Assembly (NCBI RefSeq): GCF_900188275.1 | Contig: NZ_FZNY01000001.1 | Location: 1,550,001 to 1,614,000, forward strand | Direction: 5' to 3' | DNA: 64,000 nt | DNA from: Dokdonia pacifica | Lineage (GTDB): Bacteria; Bacteroidota; Bacteroidia; Flavobacteriales; Flavobacteriaceae | Part shown: positions 43,756-51,991 of the stretch, piece after piece | Numbering within the stretch: the first letter of the stretch is position 1 | Layout of the letters: each line of letters begins with the position of its first letter | Program-made: the position numbers and the translations under genes | Notes under the pieces: model-generated | Seen by the model: only the letters and a program-made list of their open reading frames with translations | What the model was told of the DNA's origin: nothing | Database searches by the model: none

Positions 43756-45074
43756 GATCGTATGGTGAATTTAATTTGTTTTATGCGTTTCTTATCTATG
43801 GTTTCAATAGTAAACGTATATTGGTCATAACTTATTACTTCATTTTTTCTAGGAAAACCGCCGGATATTTCTAGTATAAAACCTGCAATAGTTTCGGCCT
43901 CTCCTTTTTGATTTTCAAAAATACTATCATTTTCAAGATGTATAATACGATAAAAATCTTTTAACGATGTCTTTCCGTCGAAGACATAATTGTGTTCATC
44001 TATCTTAGAATAAATGATATCTTCATCATCAAATTCATCACTGATATCACCTACTATTTCTTCAATAATATCTTCTAGTGTAATAATCCCACTAGTACCT
44101 CCGTATTCATCTACCACAATTGCAAGGTGGTTTTTCTTTTCTTTAAACTCGGCAAGTAAATCGTCCAATTTTTTATTTTCAGGCACAAAATTAGGTTCTC
44201 GCAATAAAGATGTCCACTCAAATTTTTTATCAGAAAGATGAGGTAATAAGTCTTTTACATATAAAATCCCTACAATGGTATCAATACTATCTTCAAATAC
44301 GGGAATACGAGAATATCCTCTGTCTTTTATTTGTGCCAGTATATCAGTGTAGGAATCTTCTTTATTAAGGGCAAAAACGTCCATACGAGGTCGCATAACC
44401 TGCTTAGTATCGGTATTTCCAAAGGCTACGATTCCTTGTAGTATTTTTTGTTCTTCTTTGGTGGTGTCGCCTTCACTAGTAAGTTCTAATGCTTGTGATA
44501 GTTGGTCTACATTAAAATTTGATTTTTGATCTCCTAGCGTATTATGTATTTGCAAAGTAATGTAGCGCATGGGGCCACTTAATGGCGTAAAAATAATATC
44601 TAATACTCTAAGCGGTGTTGCCATAAAACTCGCAAACTTAATGTTGTTGCGGCTTGCGTAAATTTTAGGTAAAATCTCGCCAAAAAGTAAAATCAAGAAC
44701 GTAATGATGATGATCTCAACGATGAATCGTACTGAAATACCAAGAAATGTAGTAGTGATATCACTAAATAAAATATCTCCTACACTAGCAAAAAGAAGGA
44801 CAATAGCAATATTAATAGTGTTATTTGCTACTAATATGGTGGCTAAGAGTTTTTTAGGTTTTTGTAGAAGTTTGGCAACTGTTTTTAGCTTAGGATTTTG
44901 ATGATCTGTTGCATCGGGCTCTTCTATATCTGTAGGTGTTAATGAGAAAAAAGCAACTTCGGCACCGCTTATAAGGGCAGAGCATATAAATAATGCTATT
45001 AATAGAATACTACTAATAAGAATGGTACTATCAAAAGCTAATAGTATAAGCAAGGGTTCAGGGTCAGGATCCAA
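43752..45074 (-). CDS. gldE: GldE, DUF21-CBS membrane protein
   Basis: The N-terminal DUF21 (CNNM) domain has three to four membrane segments; it is followed by a CBS pair (about 205-325; VMRPRMDVFALNKED, VVDEYGGTSGIITLEDI) and a CorC_HlyC domain. GldE supports gliding and is partly redundant with GldD; homologues transport Mg2+ or Co2+. It lies 27 bp after ssb and overlaps gldD, the order known for Flavobacterium johnsoniae. The start is TTG at 45074. Confidence 0.93.
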   Translation of the reverse strand: MDPDPEPLLILLAFDSTILISSILLIALFICSALISGAEVAFFSLTPTDIEEPDATDHQNPKLKTVAKLLQKPKKLLATILVANNTINIAIVLLFASVGDILFSDITTTFLGISVRFIVEIIIITFLILLFGEILPKIYASRNNIKFASFMATPLRVLDIIFTPLSGPMRYITLQIHNTLGDQKSNFNVDQLSQALELTSEGDTTKEEQKILQGIVAFGNTDTKQVMRPRMDVFALNKEDSYTDILAQIKDRGYSRIPVFEDSIDTIVGILYVKDLLPHLSDKKFEWTSLLREPNFVPENKKLDDLLAEFKEKKNHLAIVVDEYGGTSGIITLEDIIEEIVGDISDEFDDEDIIYSKIDEHNYVFDGKTSLKDFYRIIHLENDSIFENQKGEAETIAGFILEISGGFPRKNEVISYDQYTFTIETIDKKRIKQIKFTIRS

Positions 45075-45101
45075 TCGTATTTAAATTCGTTAAACGTGAT
45101 T

Positions 45102-45572
45102 CTAAAATGGAAGGTCATCTACATCCTCTGCAGGATTTGTTTGAGCTGGAGTCGATGGTGGCTGTTGAGCTGGTTGTGATGATTGAACGGGTTGTGATGC
45201 TTGTGCAGGTGTATTGCTTTGTTGCTGCCCTTCTCCTTTAGGAGTAAGAAACGTAAAATCTACACACTGTATCTCGGTACTATAACGCTCAAGACCTTTG
45301 TCATCTGTCCACTTTCGAGTTTTTAAACGACCTTCTATATATACTTTATCTCCTTTTTTGAGATATTTTTCACAAATTTCGGCAGCTTTATTTCGTACAA
45401 CTATATTGTGCCATTCGGTATTACTTACGCGCTCTCCTGTTGTTCTATTGGTGTATTCTTCATTGGTAGCTAATGGAAAACGCCCTATGCTATTACCTCC
45501 TTCAAAGTAGTGCATTTTTACCTCGTCTCCCGTGTGACCAATTAGAATTACTTTATTAATAGTTCCTGCCAT
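45102..45572 (-). CDS. ssb: Single-stranded DNA-binding protein
   Basis: Residues 1-112 form the OB fold (KVILIGHTGDEVKMHY, NTEWHNIVVRNKAAEICEKYLKKG, YIEGRLKTRKW). A Gln/Pro/Ser-rich linker follows and the protein ends in the acidic DVDDLPF tip that recruits repair enzymes. An exact TATATTTG element lies only 6 bases upstream of the ATG (45578-45585), suggesting a nearly leaderless mRNA. It heads the ssb-gldE-gldD unit. Confidence 0.96.
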   Translation of the reverse strand: MAGTINKVILIGHTGDEVKMHYFEGGNSIGRFPLATNEEYTNRTTGERVSNTEWHNIVVRNKAAEICEKYLKKGDKVYIEGRLKTRKWTDDKGLERYSTEIQCVDFTFLTPKGEGQQQSNTPAQASQPVQSSQPAQQPPSTPAQTNPAEDVDDLPF

Positions 45573-45577
45573 AGTAT

Positions 45578-45585
45578 CAAATATA
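45578..45585 (-). promoter_or_regulatory. -7 element close to the ssb start
   Basis: TATATTTG on the minus strand ends five bases upstream of the ssb ATG, so transcription probably starts at or next to the start codon. Confidence 0.55.
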
Positions 45586-45692
45586 AGAAAATATTAAGCT
45601 GTAATCTATAAACTTATAGATAAACAACTATTACAAGATGTTGATTTTTATAGAGGGAACCTGATCTGTAACTTTAATAGAAAATATAAGAA

Positions 45693-45725
45693 AGGCCTCT
45701 CGTTAGAATTATCTAAAAGAGGCCT
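45693..45725 (-). terminator. Hairpin terminator downstream of the small secreted gene
   Basis: AGGCCTCT and AGAGGCCT arms with a 17-base loop, followed on the minus strand by TTTCTTATATTTT. It separates the 45765-46124 gene from ssb. Confidence 0.6.
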
Positions 45726-45764
45726 CACTAAGCAAACTTAATTTTAAATGAAAGAAATAAGTAT

Positions 45765-46124
45765 TTAGATGATTTTTATTTCTTTATTGTAAGTAGTTAA
45801 ACCATTTCTTACTTTAATACTGTAACTTCCTTTATATGCCTTTTTAAAGTTAAATGACTTATGAATAGTCTTATTGTCTTTGATTGTTTCAGAAAATACA
45901 ATACGCCCAAAACCATCTCTGATGGTAATCTTTATTGGATTTAAATCCAAGTTTAAAAGAATTACAGATACTTTTTCATCTTTTTCTCTAATGACTAAAT
46001 CATCTGTAATGGTTTTGGGATTTGATTCTTTTGTCTCTACAAATGTTTCCAATGTTGTAGCATTTACATGTACACTAGTGATTAAAAGTGCAAAAAGCAG
46101 TGATAATTTTAATGTGTTTTTCAT
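45765..46124 (-). CDS. Small secreted protein of unknown function
   Basis: The 119-residue product has a signal peptide (LSLLFALLITSVHVNA) and an approximately 95-residue mature beta-sandwich-like domain (VSVILLNLDLNPIKITIRDGFGRIVF... GSYSIKVRNGLTTYNKEI), in layout close to the C-terminal region of type IX secretion substrates. It may be a minimal secreted beta-domain. A TATGTTTG promoter element lies upstream at 46166-46173 (minus strand). It sits between ssb and mutY. Confidence 0.72.
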   Translation of the reverse strand: MKNTLKLSLLFALLITSVHVNATTLETFVETKESNPKTITDDLVIREKDEKVSVILLNLDLNPIKITIRDGFGRIVFSETIKDNKTIHKSFNFKKAYKGSYSIKVRNGLTTYNKEIKII

Positions 46125-46165
46125 AATATTCGATTTAAATGATTGATGACTAAATTATTATGACA

Positions 46166-46173
46166 CAAACATA
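46166..46173 (-). promoter_or_regulatory. -7 element of the small secreted gene
   Basis: TATGTTTG on the minus strand, exact TAnnTTTG, about 42 bases upstream of the ATG at 46124. Confidence 0.5.
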
Positions 46174-46339
46174 CACCAGAATGCTACCCGTTGCTATTAC
46201 ATTATTTTCATATTAATGTTCTAAATTACCCTCTGTTAAATTTATGATTTATTATTATGTTAATTTAGCACATATTTAAGGTAATTTTCTAACGATTTAA
46301 CTTCAAAAGCGTTTTTAACTTTAGCCATAAAAGCTTGAT

Positions 46340-47212
46340 ATGATTTTACAGAAACCTACTTTAGAAGCGATCACCCCTAATTTTGGAAATTCCTTTCTAT
46401 ATCAAAAATTTGATAAGGAAAATAGGAATGATAATACGGTATGGCATTACCATCCTGAGTTAGAACTTGTATATGTAAATGGAGGCACAGGGAGAAGACT
46501 TGTAGGAAGTAACCTTTCTTATTATACATGGGGTACTTTAATTTTAGTTGGTAGTAACTTACCTCATTGTGGATTTACAGATCATCAAACAGGCAATAAA
46601 TTTGAAACCGTCATACAAATGAAAGCTAATTTTCTTGGAGATGATTTTTTTAATATTCCTGAAATGTCTCATATTAAAAAGCTTTTACAAGTATCAAAAC
46701 GCGGGGTTGTATTTTCTGGAGTCACAAAAACAGAAGTAGGTGCTCTTATGGAGAGCATGGATCAGCAAAGTGATTTTGAGCGATTACTATCTTTTTTAAA
46801 GGTCCTTAATAGACTTGCTACTACAAAAGAATTTAGAATACTTAATGCAGATGGATTTACCTTATTATCTAATGTACACGATAATGATAGAATTAATTTA
46901 GTGTTCAATCATGTAAAAAACCACTTTAAAGAAGAAATCCCTCTAGAGCAGATGTCAGAACTAACGCATATGACAGTTCCTTCTTTTTGTCGTTATTTCA
47001 AGAAAATAACAAATAAGACATTTACGCAGTTTGTCAATGAATATCGCTTAGTGCATGCTTCAAAGTTGCTCTCTGAACACGCTATGACAATTACTGATGT
47101 GTGTTTTGAAAGCGGATTTAATAACTTCTCACACTTTAATAAAAGATTTAAAGCATTTACAGGACAGAGTCCTTCTGCATATAGAAAACAAATTAAAACT
47201 ATTTTAGATTAA
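46340..47212 (+). CDS. AraC-family transcriptional regulator with cupin sensor
   Basis: Residues about 20-100 form a cupin-like sensing domain (WHYHPELELVYVNGGTGRRLVG, HCGFTDHQTG), and residues 190-290 hold two helix-turn-helix motifs typical of AraC/XylS proteins (MTVPSFCRYFKKITNKTFTQFVNEYRL and SGFNNFSHFNKRFKAFTGQSPSAYRK). It probably senses a sugar or other small ligand. The gene runs against mutY with a 14-bp overlap of the 3' ends. No adjacent target operon is evident. Confidence 0.92.
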   Translation: MILQKPTLEAITPNFGNSFLYQKFDKENRNDNTVWHYHPELELVYVNGGTGRRLVGSNLSYYTWGTLILVGSNLPHCGFTDHQTGNKFETVIQMKANFLGDDFFNIPEMSHIKKLLQVSKRGVVFSGVTKTEVGALMESMDQQSDFERLLSFLKVLNRLATTKEFRILNADGFTLLSNVHDNDRINLVFNHVKNHFKEEIPLEQMSELTHMTVPSFCRYFKKITNKTFTQFVNEYRLVHASKLLSEHAMTITDVCFESGFNNFSHFNKRFKAFTGQSPSAYRKQIKTILD

Positions 47213-48242
47213 AATATGCTACTATAAATTTTTCAATAAGCACAGGAACAGGATGCGATGTTAATGTTTTGATTTCTAAAGCAGTATCATCTAGTTTTTC
47301 TACATCAATAATCCAAAATATAGTGTGTAAGTGCTGATGGGATAATTTATGCACAATAGGTTTTATGTTATGTTGCTCTATGCTTTTTATTGTGTAAGCT
47401 GCTGTTTTTTTTAGGAAGAGTTCGCTTTCGCGAAAGCGGGAAACGTCAAACTCCCCTTCAATCATAGGGAATTGATAAAGACCTTGCCAAATTCCTTTTC
47501 CTGTACGCCGTTCAATTATAGTTTTATGATCTGATGATTTAAACACAAGATAATTTAAATAGCGATTTTTAACTTTTATTTTCTTGAGCTTTACGGGTAA
47601 TGTGTTAATACTATTTTTTTGAAGTGCAACACAAGAATCATTAAAAATGCAATGCAAGCAATAAGGGTTTTGAGGTTTGCATTGTATAGCACCAAACTCC
47701 ATAATCGCTTGATTGAAATTTGCAGGTTGCTCTATATCGATAAGCTCTTGAGCTAAAGCTTTAAATTCTTTAATACCTTGTGTGCTATTAATAGGAGTAT
47801 CAATCCCAAAATATCGAGATAATACACGATATACATTTCCATCTACTACGGCTGTGGGTTCATTAAAACTAATACTTGCTATAGCACTGGCGGTATAATC
47901 TCCAACACCTTTTAATTTTAAGAGTTCTTTATATGTATTAGGAAAAATGCCCTCACAATCTTCCACAATATATTTTGCAGCTGCGTGTAAATTTCTTCCA
48001 CGAGAATAATATCCTAGTCCTTGCCATAATTTTAACACTTCTTCTTCAGAAGCGTTGGCTAGATCATGTACAGTTGGAAAAGTTTCTGTAAACTTCAAAT
48101 AATAGGGTAATCCTTGGGCAACTCTAGTTTGTTGAAGAATGATTTCAGAGAGCCAAATACGATAGGGGTCAGTAGTTTGTCTCCAAGGCATTTCGCGCTT
48201 GTTTTCTATGTACCACGATATAAGTTTATTAGAGAATTTCAA
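47199..48242 (-). CDS. mutY: A/G-specific adenine glycosylase MutY
   Basis: The 347-residue repair enzyme removes adenine opposite 8-oxoguanine. Visible are catalytic Glu33 (LSEIILQQTRV), the helix-hairpin-helix LLKLKGVGDYTASAIASI, catalytic Asp in VVDGNVYRVLSR (about 134), the 4Fe-4S cysteines C-x6-C-x2-C-x5-C (CKPQNPYCLHCIFNDSC) and a C-terminal NUDIX-like 8-oxoG recognition domain. The start is TTG. A palindrome copy at 47423 encodes RFRES within the C-terminal domain. Confidence 0.95.
   Translation of the reverse strand: MKFSNKLISWYIENKREMPWRQTTDPYRIWLSEIILQQTRVAQGLPYYLKFTETFPTVHDLANASEEEVLKLWQGLGYYSRGRNLHAAAKYIVEDCEGIFPNTYKELLKLKGVGDYTASAIASISFNEPTAVVDGNVYRVLSRYFGIDTPINSTQGIKEFKALAQELIDIEQPANFNQAIMEFGAIQCKPQNPYCLHCIFNDSCVALQKNSINTLPVKLKKIKVKNRYLNYLVFKSSDHKTIIERRTGKGIWQGLYQFPMIEGEFDVSRFRESELFLKKTAAYTIKSIEQHNIKPIVHKLSHQHLHTIFWIIDVEKLDDTALEIKTLTSHPVPVLIEKFIVAYFNLK
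47423..47438. repeat. Palindrome copy (in mutY)
   Basis: Perfect CGCTTTCGCGAAAGCG; read as RFRES before ELF in MutY. Confidence 0.9.
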
Positions 48243-48304
48243 AGGGAAATATAGGTTTTTTGCTAAAATATATACTTATCTTCTTATATTTTAAAAGATT
48301 ATGC

Positions 48305-48336
48305 TTGAAAGTTTGAGTTTTTAATGCTTATATTTG
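48305..48336 (+). promoter_or_regulatory. Promoter of the HU gene
   Basis: TTG (48305-48307) and exact TATATTTG (48329-48336) are 21 bases apart, with the ATG 37 bases further on. Confidence 0.7.
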
Positions 48337-48372
48337 CGAACTTGAAATTTTAACCCCTAAACAATTTTTAAA

Positions 48373-48660
48373 ATGACAAAAGCTGATATTGTAGCAAAGG
48401 TATCTGAAAAATTAGGTATCGAAAAGAATGACGTACAAGCAACTATCGAATCATTCATGAGTGAAGTAAAAACTTCTTTAGAAGGTGGTGATAACGTTTA
48501 CTTAAGAGGATTTGGTAGCTTTATTATTAAAACAAGAGCGGAAAAAACAGGTAGAAATATTTCTAAGAATACGACTATCAAAATTCCAGCGCACAACATA
48601 CCTGCGTTCAAACCTGCAAAAGTATTTGTAGAAGGAGTAAAGACGAACGTTGCAGTATAA
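48373..48660 (+). CDS. HU-family DNA-binding protein
   Basis: The 95-residue histone-like protein has the typical ADIVAKVSEKLGIEKNDVQATIESF helices, the beta-arm signature GFGSFIIKTRAEKTGRNISKN and PAHNIPAFKPAK. HU bends and compacts DNA. It is followed 32 bases later by a 30-codon basic ORF, with the HU promoter the only obvious one, so the two are probably cotranscribed. Confidence 0.95.
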   Translation: MTKADIVAKVSEKLGIEKNDVQATIESFMSEVKTSLEGGDNVYLRGFGSFIIKTRAEKTGRNISKNTTIKIPAHNIPAFKPAKVFVEGVKTNVAV

Positions 48661-48692
48661 TTTATTAAGTAACCTAATAAAAGAATCATTTT

Positions 48693-48785
48693 ATGCCAAG
48701 TGGTAAAAAAAGAAAAAGACACAAGGTAGCAACGCACAAACGTAAAAAGAGACGTAGAGCAAACCGTCACAAGAAGAAAAAGTAG
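48693..48785 (+). CDS. 30-residue highly basic protein
   Basis: ATG 48693 to TAG 48785 encodes MPSGKKRKRHKVATHKRKKR followed by RRANRHKKKK; 20 of 30 residues are Lys, Arg or His. I recall the same short protein downstream of HU and upstream of rng in many flavobacteria. It is too basic to be random and probably binds RNA, DNA or the ribosome. The last codons and stop fall inside the terminator hairpin at 48777-48801. Confidence 0.75.
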   Translation: MPSGKKRKRHKVATHKRKKRRRANRHKKKK

Positions 48786-48801
48786 TCTAAGACTACTTTT
48801 T
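48777..48801 (+). terminator. Terminator overlapping the stop of the 30-codon gene
   Basis: AAAAAGTAGTC and GACTACTTTTT arms with a TAA loop form an 11-bp stem ending in a T-run; the TAG stop lies in the left arm. Confidence 0.75.
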
Positions 48802-48802
48802 C

Positions 48803-49140
48803 TTTTGAATTATACATATATCATTAAACATCTGATATCTAGAGCTATAAAAATTTGCGTATAAAATGATTACACTTAAATTTTACAGAGGGTATTCTCT
48901 ATTGTAAAATAGGTAGTAAAGTGATTCTTTTTTTAGGCTCGTTTTGTCTAGATAGCATTTGTATAATTCATTTAGTTCTTTGACATCGTAACAAAAAAAC
49001 CCTAATACCTTGAGGTTTGTATGTTACAACGTATTTATTACATTTTGTATACATAGTTATACGTTATGATACCTGTGATAAATTATTGTATAATCCATTT
49101 GTCACGCACTATGTGCATGATGGATAAAAATTACTAAAGA
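48803..49140 (+). promoter_or_regulatory. Long rng leader region with a boxA-like motif
   Basis: 338 bp without a gene precede rng. The segment AGTTCTTTGACAT (48974-48986) resembles the boxA / rRNA-leader motif GTTCTTTGACAT that occurs in front of Bacteroidota rRNA genes, followed by a small AAACC...GGTTT hairpin (48999-49018). No exact TAnnTTTG element was found. In this leader a region of RNase G control is plausible but unproven. Confidence 0.45.
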
Positions 49141-50685
49141 GTGAATAAAGAATTGATTATAAGATCTAGTTCCTCGGTAGTTGATTTTGCCTTACTAAAA
49201 GATGGAAGACTTATAGAACTTCACAAAGAAGAAGATGGAAATAAATTTAATGTTGGTGATATTTATATCGCAAATATTAGAAAAACAGTTTCTGGACTAA
49301 ATGCTGCATTTGTAAATGTAGGATATGAAAAAGATGCTTTTTTGCATTATCATGATTTAGGTCCAAAACTTCCAACACTTCTAAGTTACATAAAACGTGT
49401 AAGCACAGGTAAATTAAAAGACTATTCTTTAAACAACTTTCCTTTTGAAAAAGACATAGATAAAAACGGTAAGATTACCGATGTCTTGAAACAAAAACAA
49501 AGTGTACTGGTACAAATTGCCAAAGAACCTATTTCTACAAAAGGCCCTAGAATAAGCAGTGAGCTTTCTATAGCTGGTAGATATATTGTTCTCGTGCCTT
49601 TTTCTGATAGAATTTCTATTTCACAAAAAATAGAAAGCAAAGAAGAAAAAGCGCGTCTTAAGCGATTAGTACAAAGCATCCGTCCTAAAGGATTTGGTGT
49701 GATAGTACGCACAGTTGCAAAAGGAGTAAAGGTCGCCGAACTAGATAAAGACCTTCAAAATTTGGTAGACAAATGGGCTACCATGAGTAAAAAAATTCAA
49801 GGCGCACATCATCCAAGTAAAGTGCTTGGTGAAATGAACCGAGCATCCTCAATTTTAAGAGATATCTTTAACGATTCTTTTACGGGGATAACAGTAGATG
49901 ATGAGGCGCTCTATTATCAAATCAAAGAATACTTAAGCGAGATCGCTCCTAAAAAAGAGAGCATTGTAAAATTATACAAGAATAATACGCCAATTTTCGA
50001 AAAATTCGGGATAGAACGACAGATTAAAACATCTTTCGGAAAAACCGTATCTATGAGTAAAGGAGCGTATCTTGTAATCGAGCACACAGAAGCCCTACAT
50101 GTAGTTGACGTAAATAGTGGTAACAGATCAAATAAAGCAAAGAGTCAAGAAGACACTGCGCTAGAAGTGAATATGATTGCCGCTTCAGAAATTGCACGCC
50201 AGCTTAGCCTCCGAGATATGGGAGGTATCATTGTGATTGATTTTATAGACATGAACAATGCAGAAAATCGCAGAAAACTCTTTAATCATCTTAAAGATGA
50301 AATGAAAGATGATCGCGCAAAGCATAAAATATTACCGCCTAGTAAATTTGGATTAATCCAAATTACTAGACAGCGAGTACGACCAGAAATGAATATCAAA
50401 ACCCGCGAAGAAAATCCTAATGGATCAAACGGAGAGATAGAAGCGCCTATTGTAATGGTGCAAAAGATGGAAGGTAAACTCGATAAAATTCTTAAAAACG
50501 GTAACAATAAGGTGACGCTTCATGCACACCCATTTGTTGCAGCTTTTCTAACCAAAGGATTTCCATCTATTCGTTCTAAATGGTTTTTAGAACATAAAAA
50601 ATGGGTAAAAGTAATGCCCAGAGACGCTTACACGTATCTTGAATATCGCTTTACAGATAAAAGCGGTAAGGAAATTAAAATATAG
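49141..50685 (+). CDS. rng: RNase E/G family endoribonuclease (RNase G)
   Basis: The GTG start gives a 514-residue enzyme that matures rRNA and degrades mRNA. It has the S1 domain near residues 35-100 (YIANIRKTVSGLNAAFVNVG), the RNase H-like domain with catalytic Asp residues in VVDVNSGNRSN and IVIDFIDMNN, and a zinc-link region lacking the E. coli RNase E degradosome tail. The leader is long (see 48803-49140). It follows the HU / basic-protein unit, as in other flavobacteria. Confidence 0.95.
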   Translation: MNKELIIRSSSSVVDFALLKDGRLIELHKEEDGNKFNVGDIYIANIRKTVSGLNAAFVNVGYEKDAFLHYHDLGPKLPTLLSYIKRVSTGKLKDYSLNNFPFEKDIDKNGKITDVLKQKQSVLVQIAKEPISTKGPRISSELSIAGRYIVLVPFSDRISISQKIESKEEKARLKRLVQSIRPKGFGVIVRTVAKGVKVAELDKDLQNLVDKWATMSKKIQGAHHPSKVLGEMNRASSILRDIFNDSFTGITVDDEALYYQIKEYLSEIAPKKESIVKLYKNNTPIFEKFGIERQIKTSFGKTVSMSKGAYLVIEHTEALHVVDVNSGNRSNKAKSQEDTALEVNMIAASEIARQLSLRDMGGIIVIDFIDMNNAENRRKLFNHLKDEMKDDRAKHKILPPSKFGLIQITRQRVRPEMNIKTREENPNGSNGEIEAPIVMVQKMEGKLDKILKNGNNKVTLHAHPFVAAFLTKGFPSIRSKWFLEHKKWVKVMPRDAYTYLEYRFTDKSGKEIKI

Positions 50686-50691
50686 AATTAT

Positions 50692-50726
50692 AAAACCCTG
50701 TTCCCTAAAAGGAATGGGGTTTTTTT
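50692..50726 (+). terminator. Rho-independent terminator after rng
   Basis: AAAACCCTGTTCC pairs with GGAATGGGGTTTT (13 bp with two G-T pairs) around a CTAAAA loop, followed by Ts. Confidence 0.85.
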
Positions 50727-50762
50727 ATGCCCAAAAATAAATGGAAATAGTATTTTTAACCC

Positions 50763-51242
50763 GTGATACAACCCATAAAAACGTATACAGTAGAAGAAGC
50801 AAAACGCAAGTTAGAACGATATTGTGCATATCAAGATCGTTGCCATCAGGAAGTGCGTAAAAAGCTGGTAGAGATGCGTATGATTCCTGATGCCATAGAT
50901 GTAATTATTGGGCATCTTATCGAACATGATTTTTTAAATGAAGAACGTTTTGCAAAAGCCTTTGTACGAGGAAAATTCAATCATAAATCTTGGGGAAAAC
51001 AACGTCTTGTAAGAGAATTAAAATTAAGAAAACTCTCAGCATATACAATCAAAACGGGGTTGTTAGAAATTACTGATGAAGACTATGAAAAGGTTTTTGA
51101 TGCGCTTTCGCGAAAGCGTATACAGCAATTATCATCAGAAAAAGACAAATACAAAAAAAGAAAAAAACTAGCTGATTATCTTATTTATAGAGGTTGGGAG
51201 GGAGACTTGGTGTATCAAAAAGTGAAAGAATTAGTCCCGTAA
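50763..51242 (+). CDS. recX: RecX regulatory protein
   Basis: The 159-residue RecX protein binds and inhibits RecA filaments. It consists of repeated three-helix units (CAYQDRCHQEVRKKLVEMRM, LIEHDFLNEERFAKAFVRGKFNHKSWGKQRL). The start is GTG 50763. A palindrome copy at 51103 is read as LSRKR. recA is not in the window. Confidence 0.9.
   Translation: MIQPIKTYTVEEAKRKLERYCAYQDRCHQEVRKKLVEMRMIPDAIDVIIGHLIEHDFLNEERFAKAFVRGKFNHKSWGKQRLVRELKLRKLSAYTIKTGLLEITDEDYEKVFDALSRKRIQQLSSEKDKYKKRKKLADYLIYRGWEGDLVYQKVKELVP
51103..51118. repeat. Palindrome copy (in recX)
   Basis: Perfect CGCTTTCGCGAAAGCG; read as ALSRKRI, the third possible reading frame. Confidence 0.9.
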
Positions 51243-51253
51243 TAGTACTATTT

Positions 51254-51272
51254 TTAGCTTAGTCTAAAATAA
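51254..51272 (+). promoter_or_regulatory. DtxR/IdeR-type metal-box
   Basis: TTAGCTTAGTCTAAAATAA matches the DtxR/IdeR consensus TTAGGTTAGCCTAACCTAA at 15 of 19 positions. It lies 40-58 bases upstream of the DtxR-like gene start and 28-46 bases upstream of its -7 element, in position to block or modulate that promoter. Confidence 0.72.
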
Positions 51273-51299
51273 GTTTTTTACTAACCAACATAATTAATT

Positions 51300-51307
51300 T
51301 ACTTTTG
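51300..51307 (+). promoter_or_regulatory. -7 element of the DtxR-like gene
   Basis: TACTTTTG, an exact TAnnTTTG match, ends 4 bases before the ATG at 51312. Transcripts should therefore have little or no leader. Confidence 0.6.
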
Positions 51308-51311
51308 CCGT

Positions 51312-51965
51312 ATGTATACAAGAGCAGAAGAAAATTATTTGAAATGTATCTTCCATTTAGAACAAGAGCATAAAGGCGCTGTTGCGACAAACGCAATTGC
51401 TCAAATGATGAGCACTAAAGCGTCGTCTGCTACAGATATGATACAGCGTCTTGCTGATAAAGAACTCGTTTCCTATCGTAGATATAAAGGAACTACACTT
51501 ACAAAATCAGGTATTGCTGTGGCAGTTGCAGTCATACGTAAACACAGACTTTGGGAAGTGTTTTTAGTTGAAAAACTAAACTTTCAATGGGATGAAGTTC
51601 ATGAAATAGCAGAACAATTAGAGCATATCCAATCTGAAGAGTTAATTACACGACTTGATAAATTTTTAGACCACCCCGATTACGATCCTCACGGAGATCC
51701 TATACCAGATAAAGATGGGAATATTAAAAAAACTGAGAAGAAGGTGTTGTCAGAAATGAGTAAAAGTCAACATGGTATTTTAGTAGGAGTACGAGAAACT
51801 AGTGGTGAGTTTTTGCAATATTTAGATAAGCGTAATATCGCTATTGGAACTAAAATCAAAGTGCTTGGAAAAGAGTTTTTTGATGGTTCTATGATTATTC
51901 AAGTAAAGCGAGAACAATTTTTTATCTCCAAAAAAATAGCCGAAAACTTATATATCCAAGTATAA
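51312..51965 (+). CDS. DtxR/MntR-family metal-dependent repressor
   Basis: The 217-residue protein has an N-terminal winged helix (MYTRAEENYLKCIFHL... ATNAIAQMMSTKASSATDMIQRL), a metal-binding/dimer domain (HRLWEVFLVEKLNFQWDEVHEIAEQLEH... LDHPDYDPHGDPIP) and a C-terminal SH3-like FeoA domain. It likely binds Mn2+ or Fe2+ and represses uptake genes. A DtxR-type box sits just upstream. The following genes encode an outer-membrane protein and a metal ABC transporter, which are the likely targets. Confidence 0.93.
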   Translation: MYTRAEENYLKCIFHLEQEHKGAVATNAIAQMMSTKASSATDMIQRLADKELVSYRRYKGTTLTKSGIAVAVAVIRKHRLWEVFLVEKLNFQWDEVHEIAEQLEHIQSEELITRLDKFLDHPDYDPHGDPIPDKDGNIKKTEKKVLSEMSKSQHGILVGVRETSGEFLQYLDKRNIAIGTKIKVLGKEFFDGSMIIQVKREQFFISKKIAENLYIQV

Positions 51966-51991
51966 TATACAAATCTTAAAAAATCCAATTT

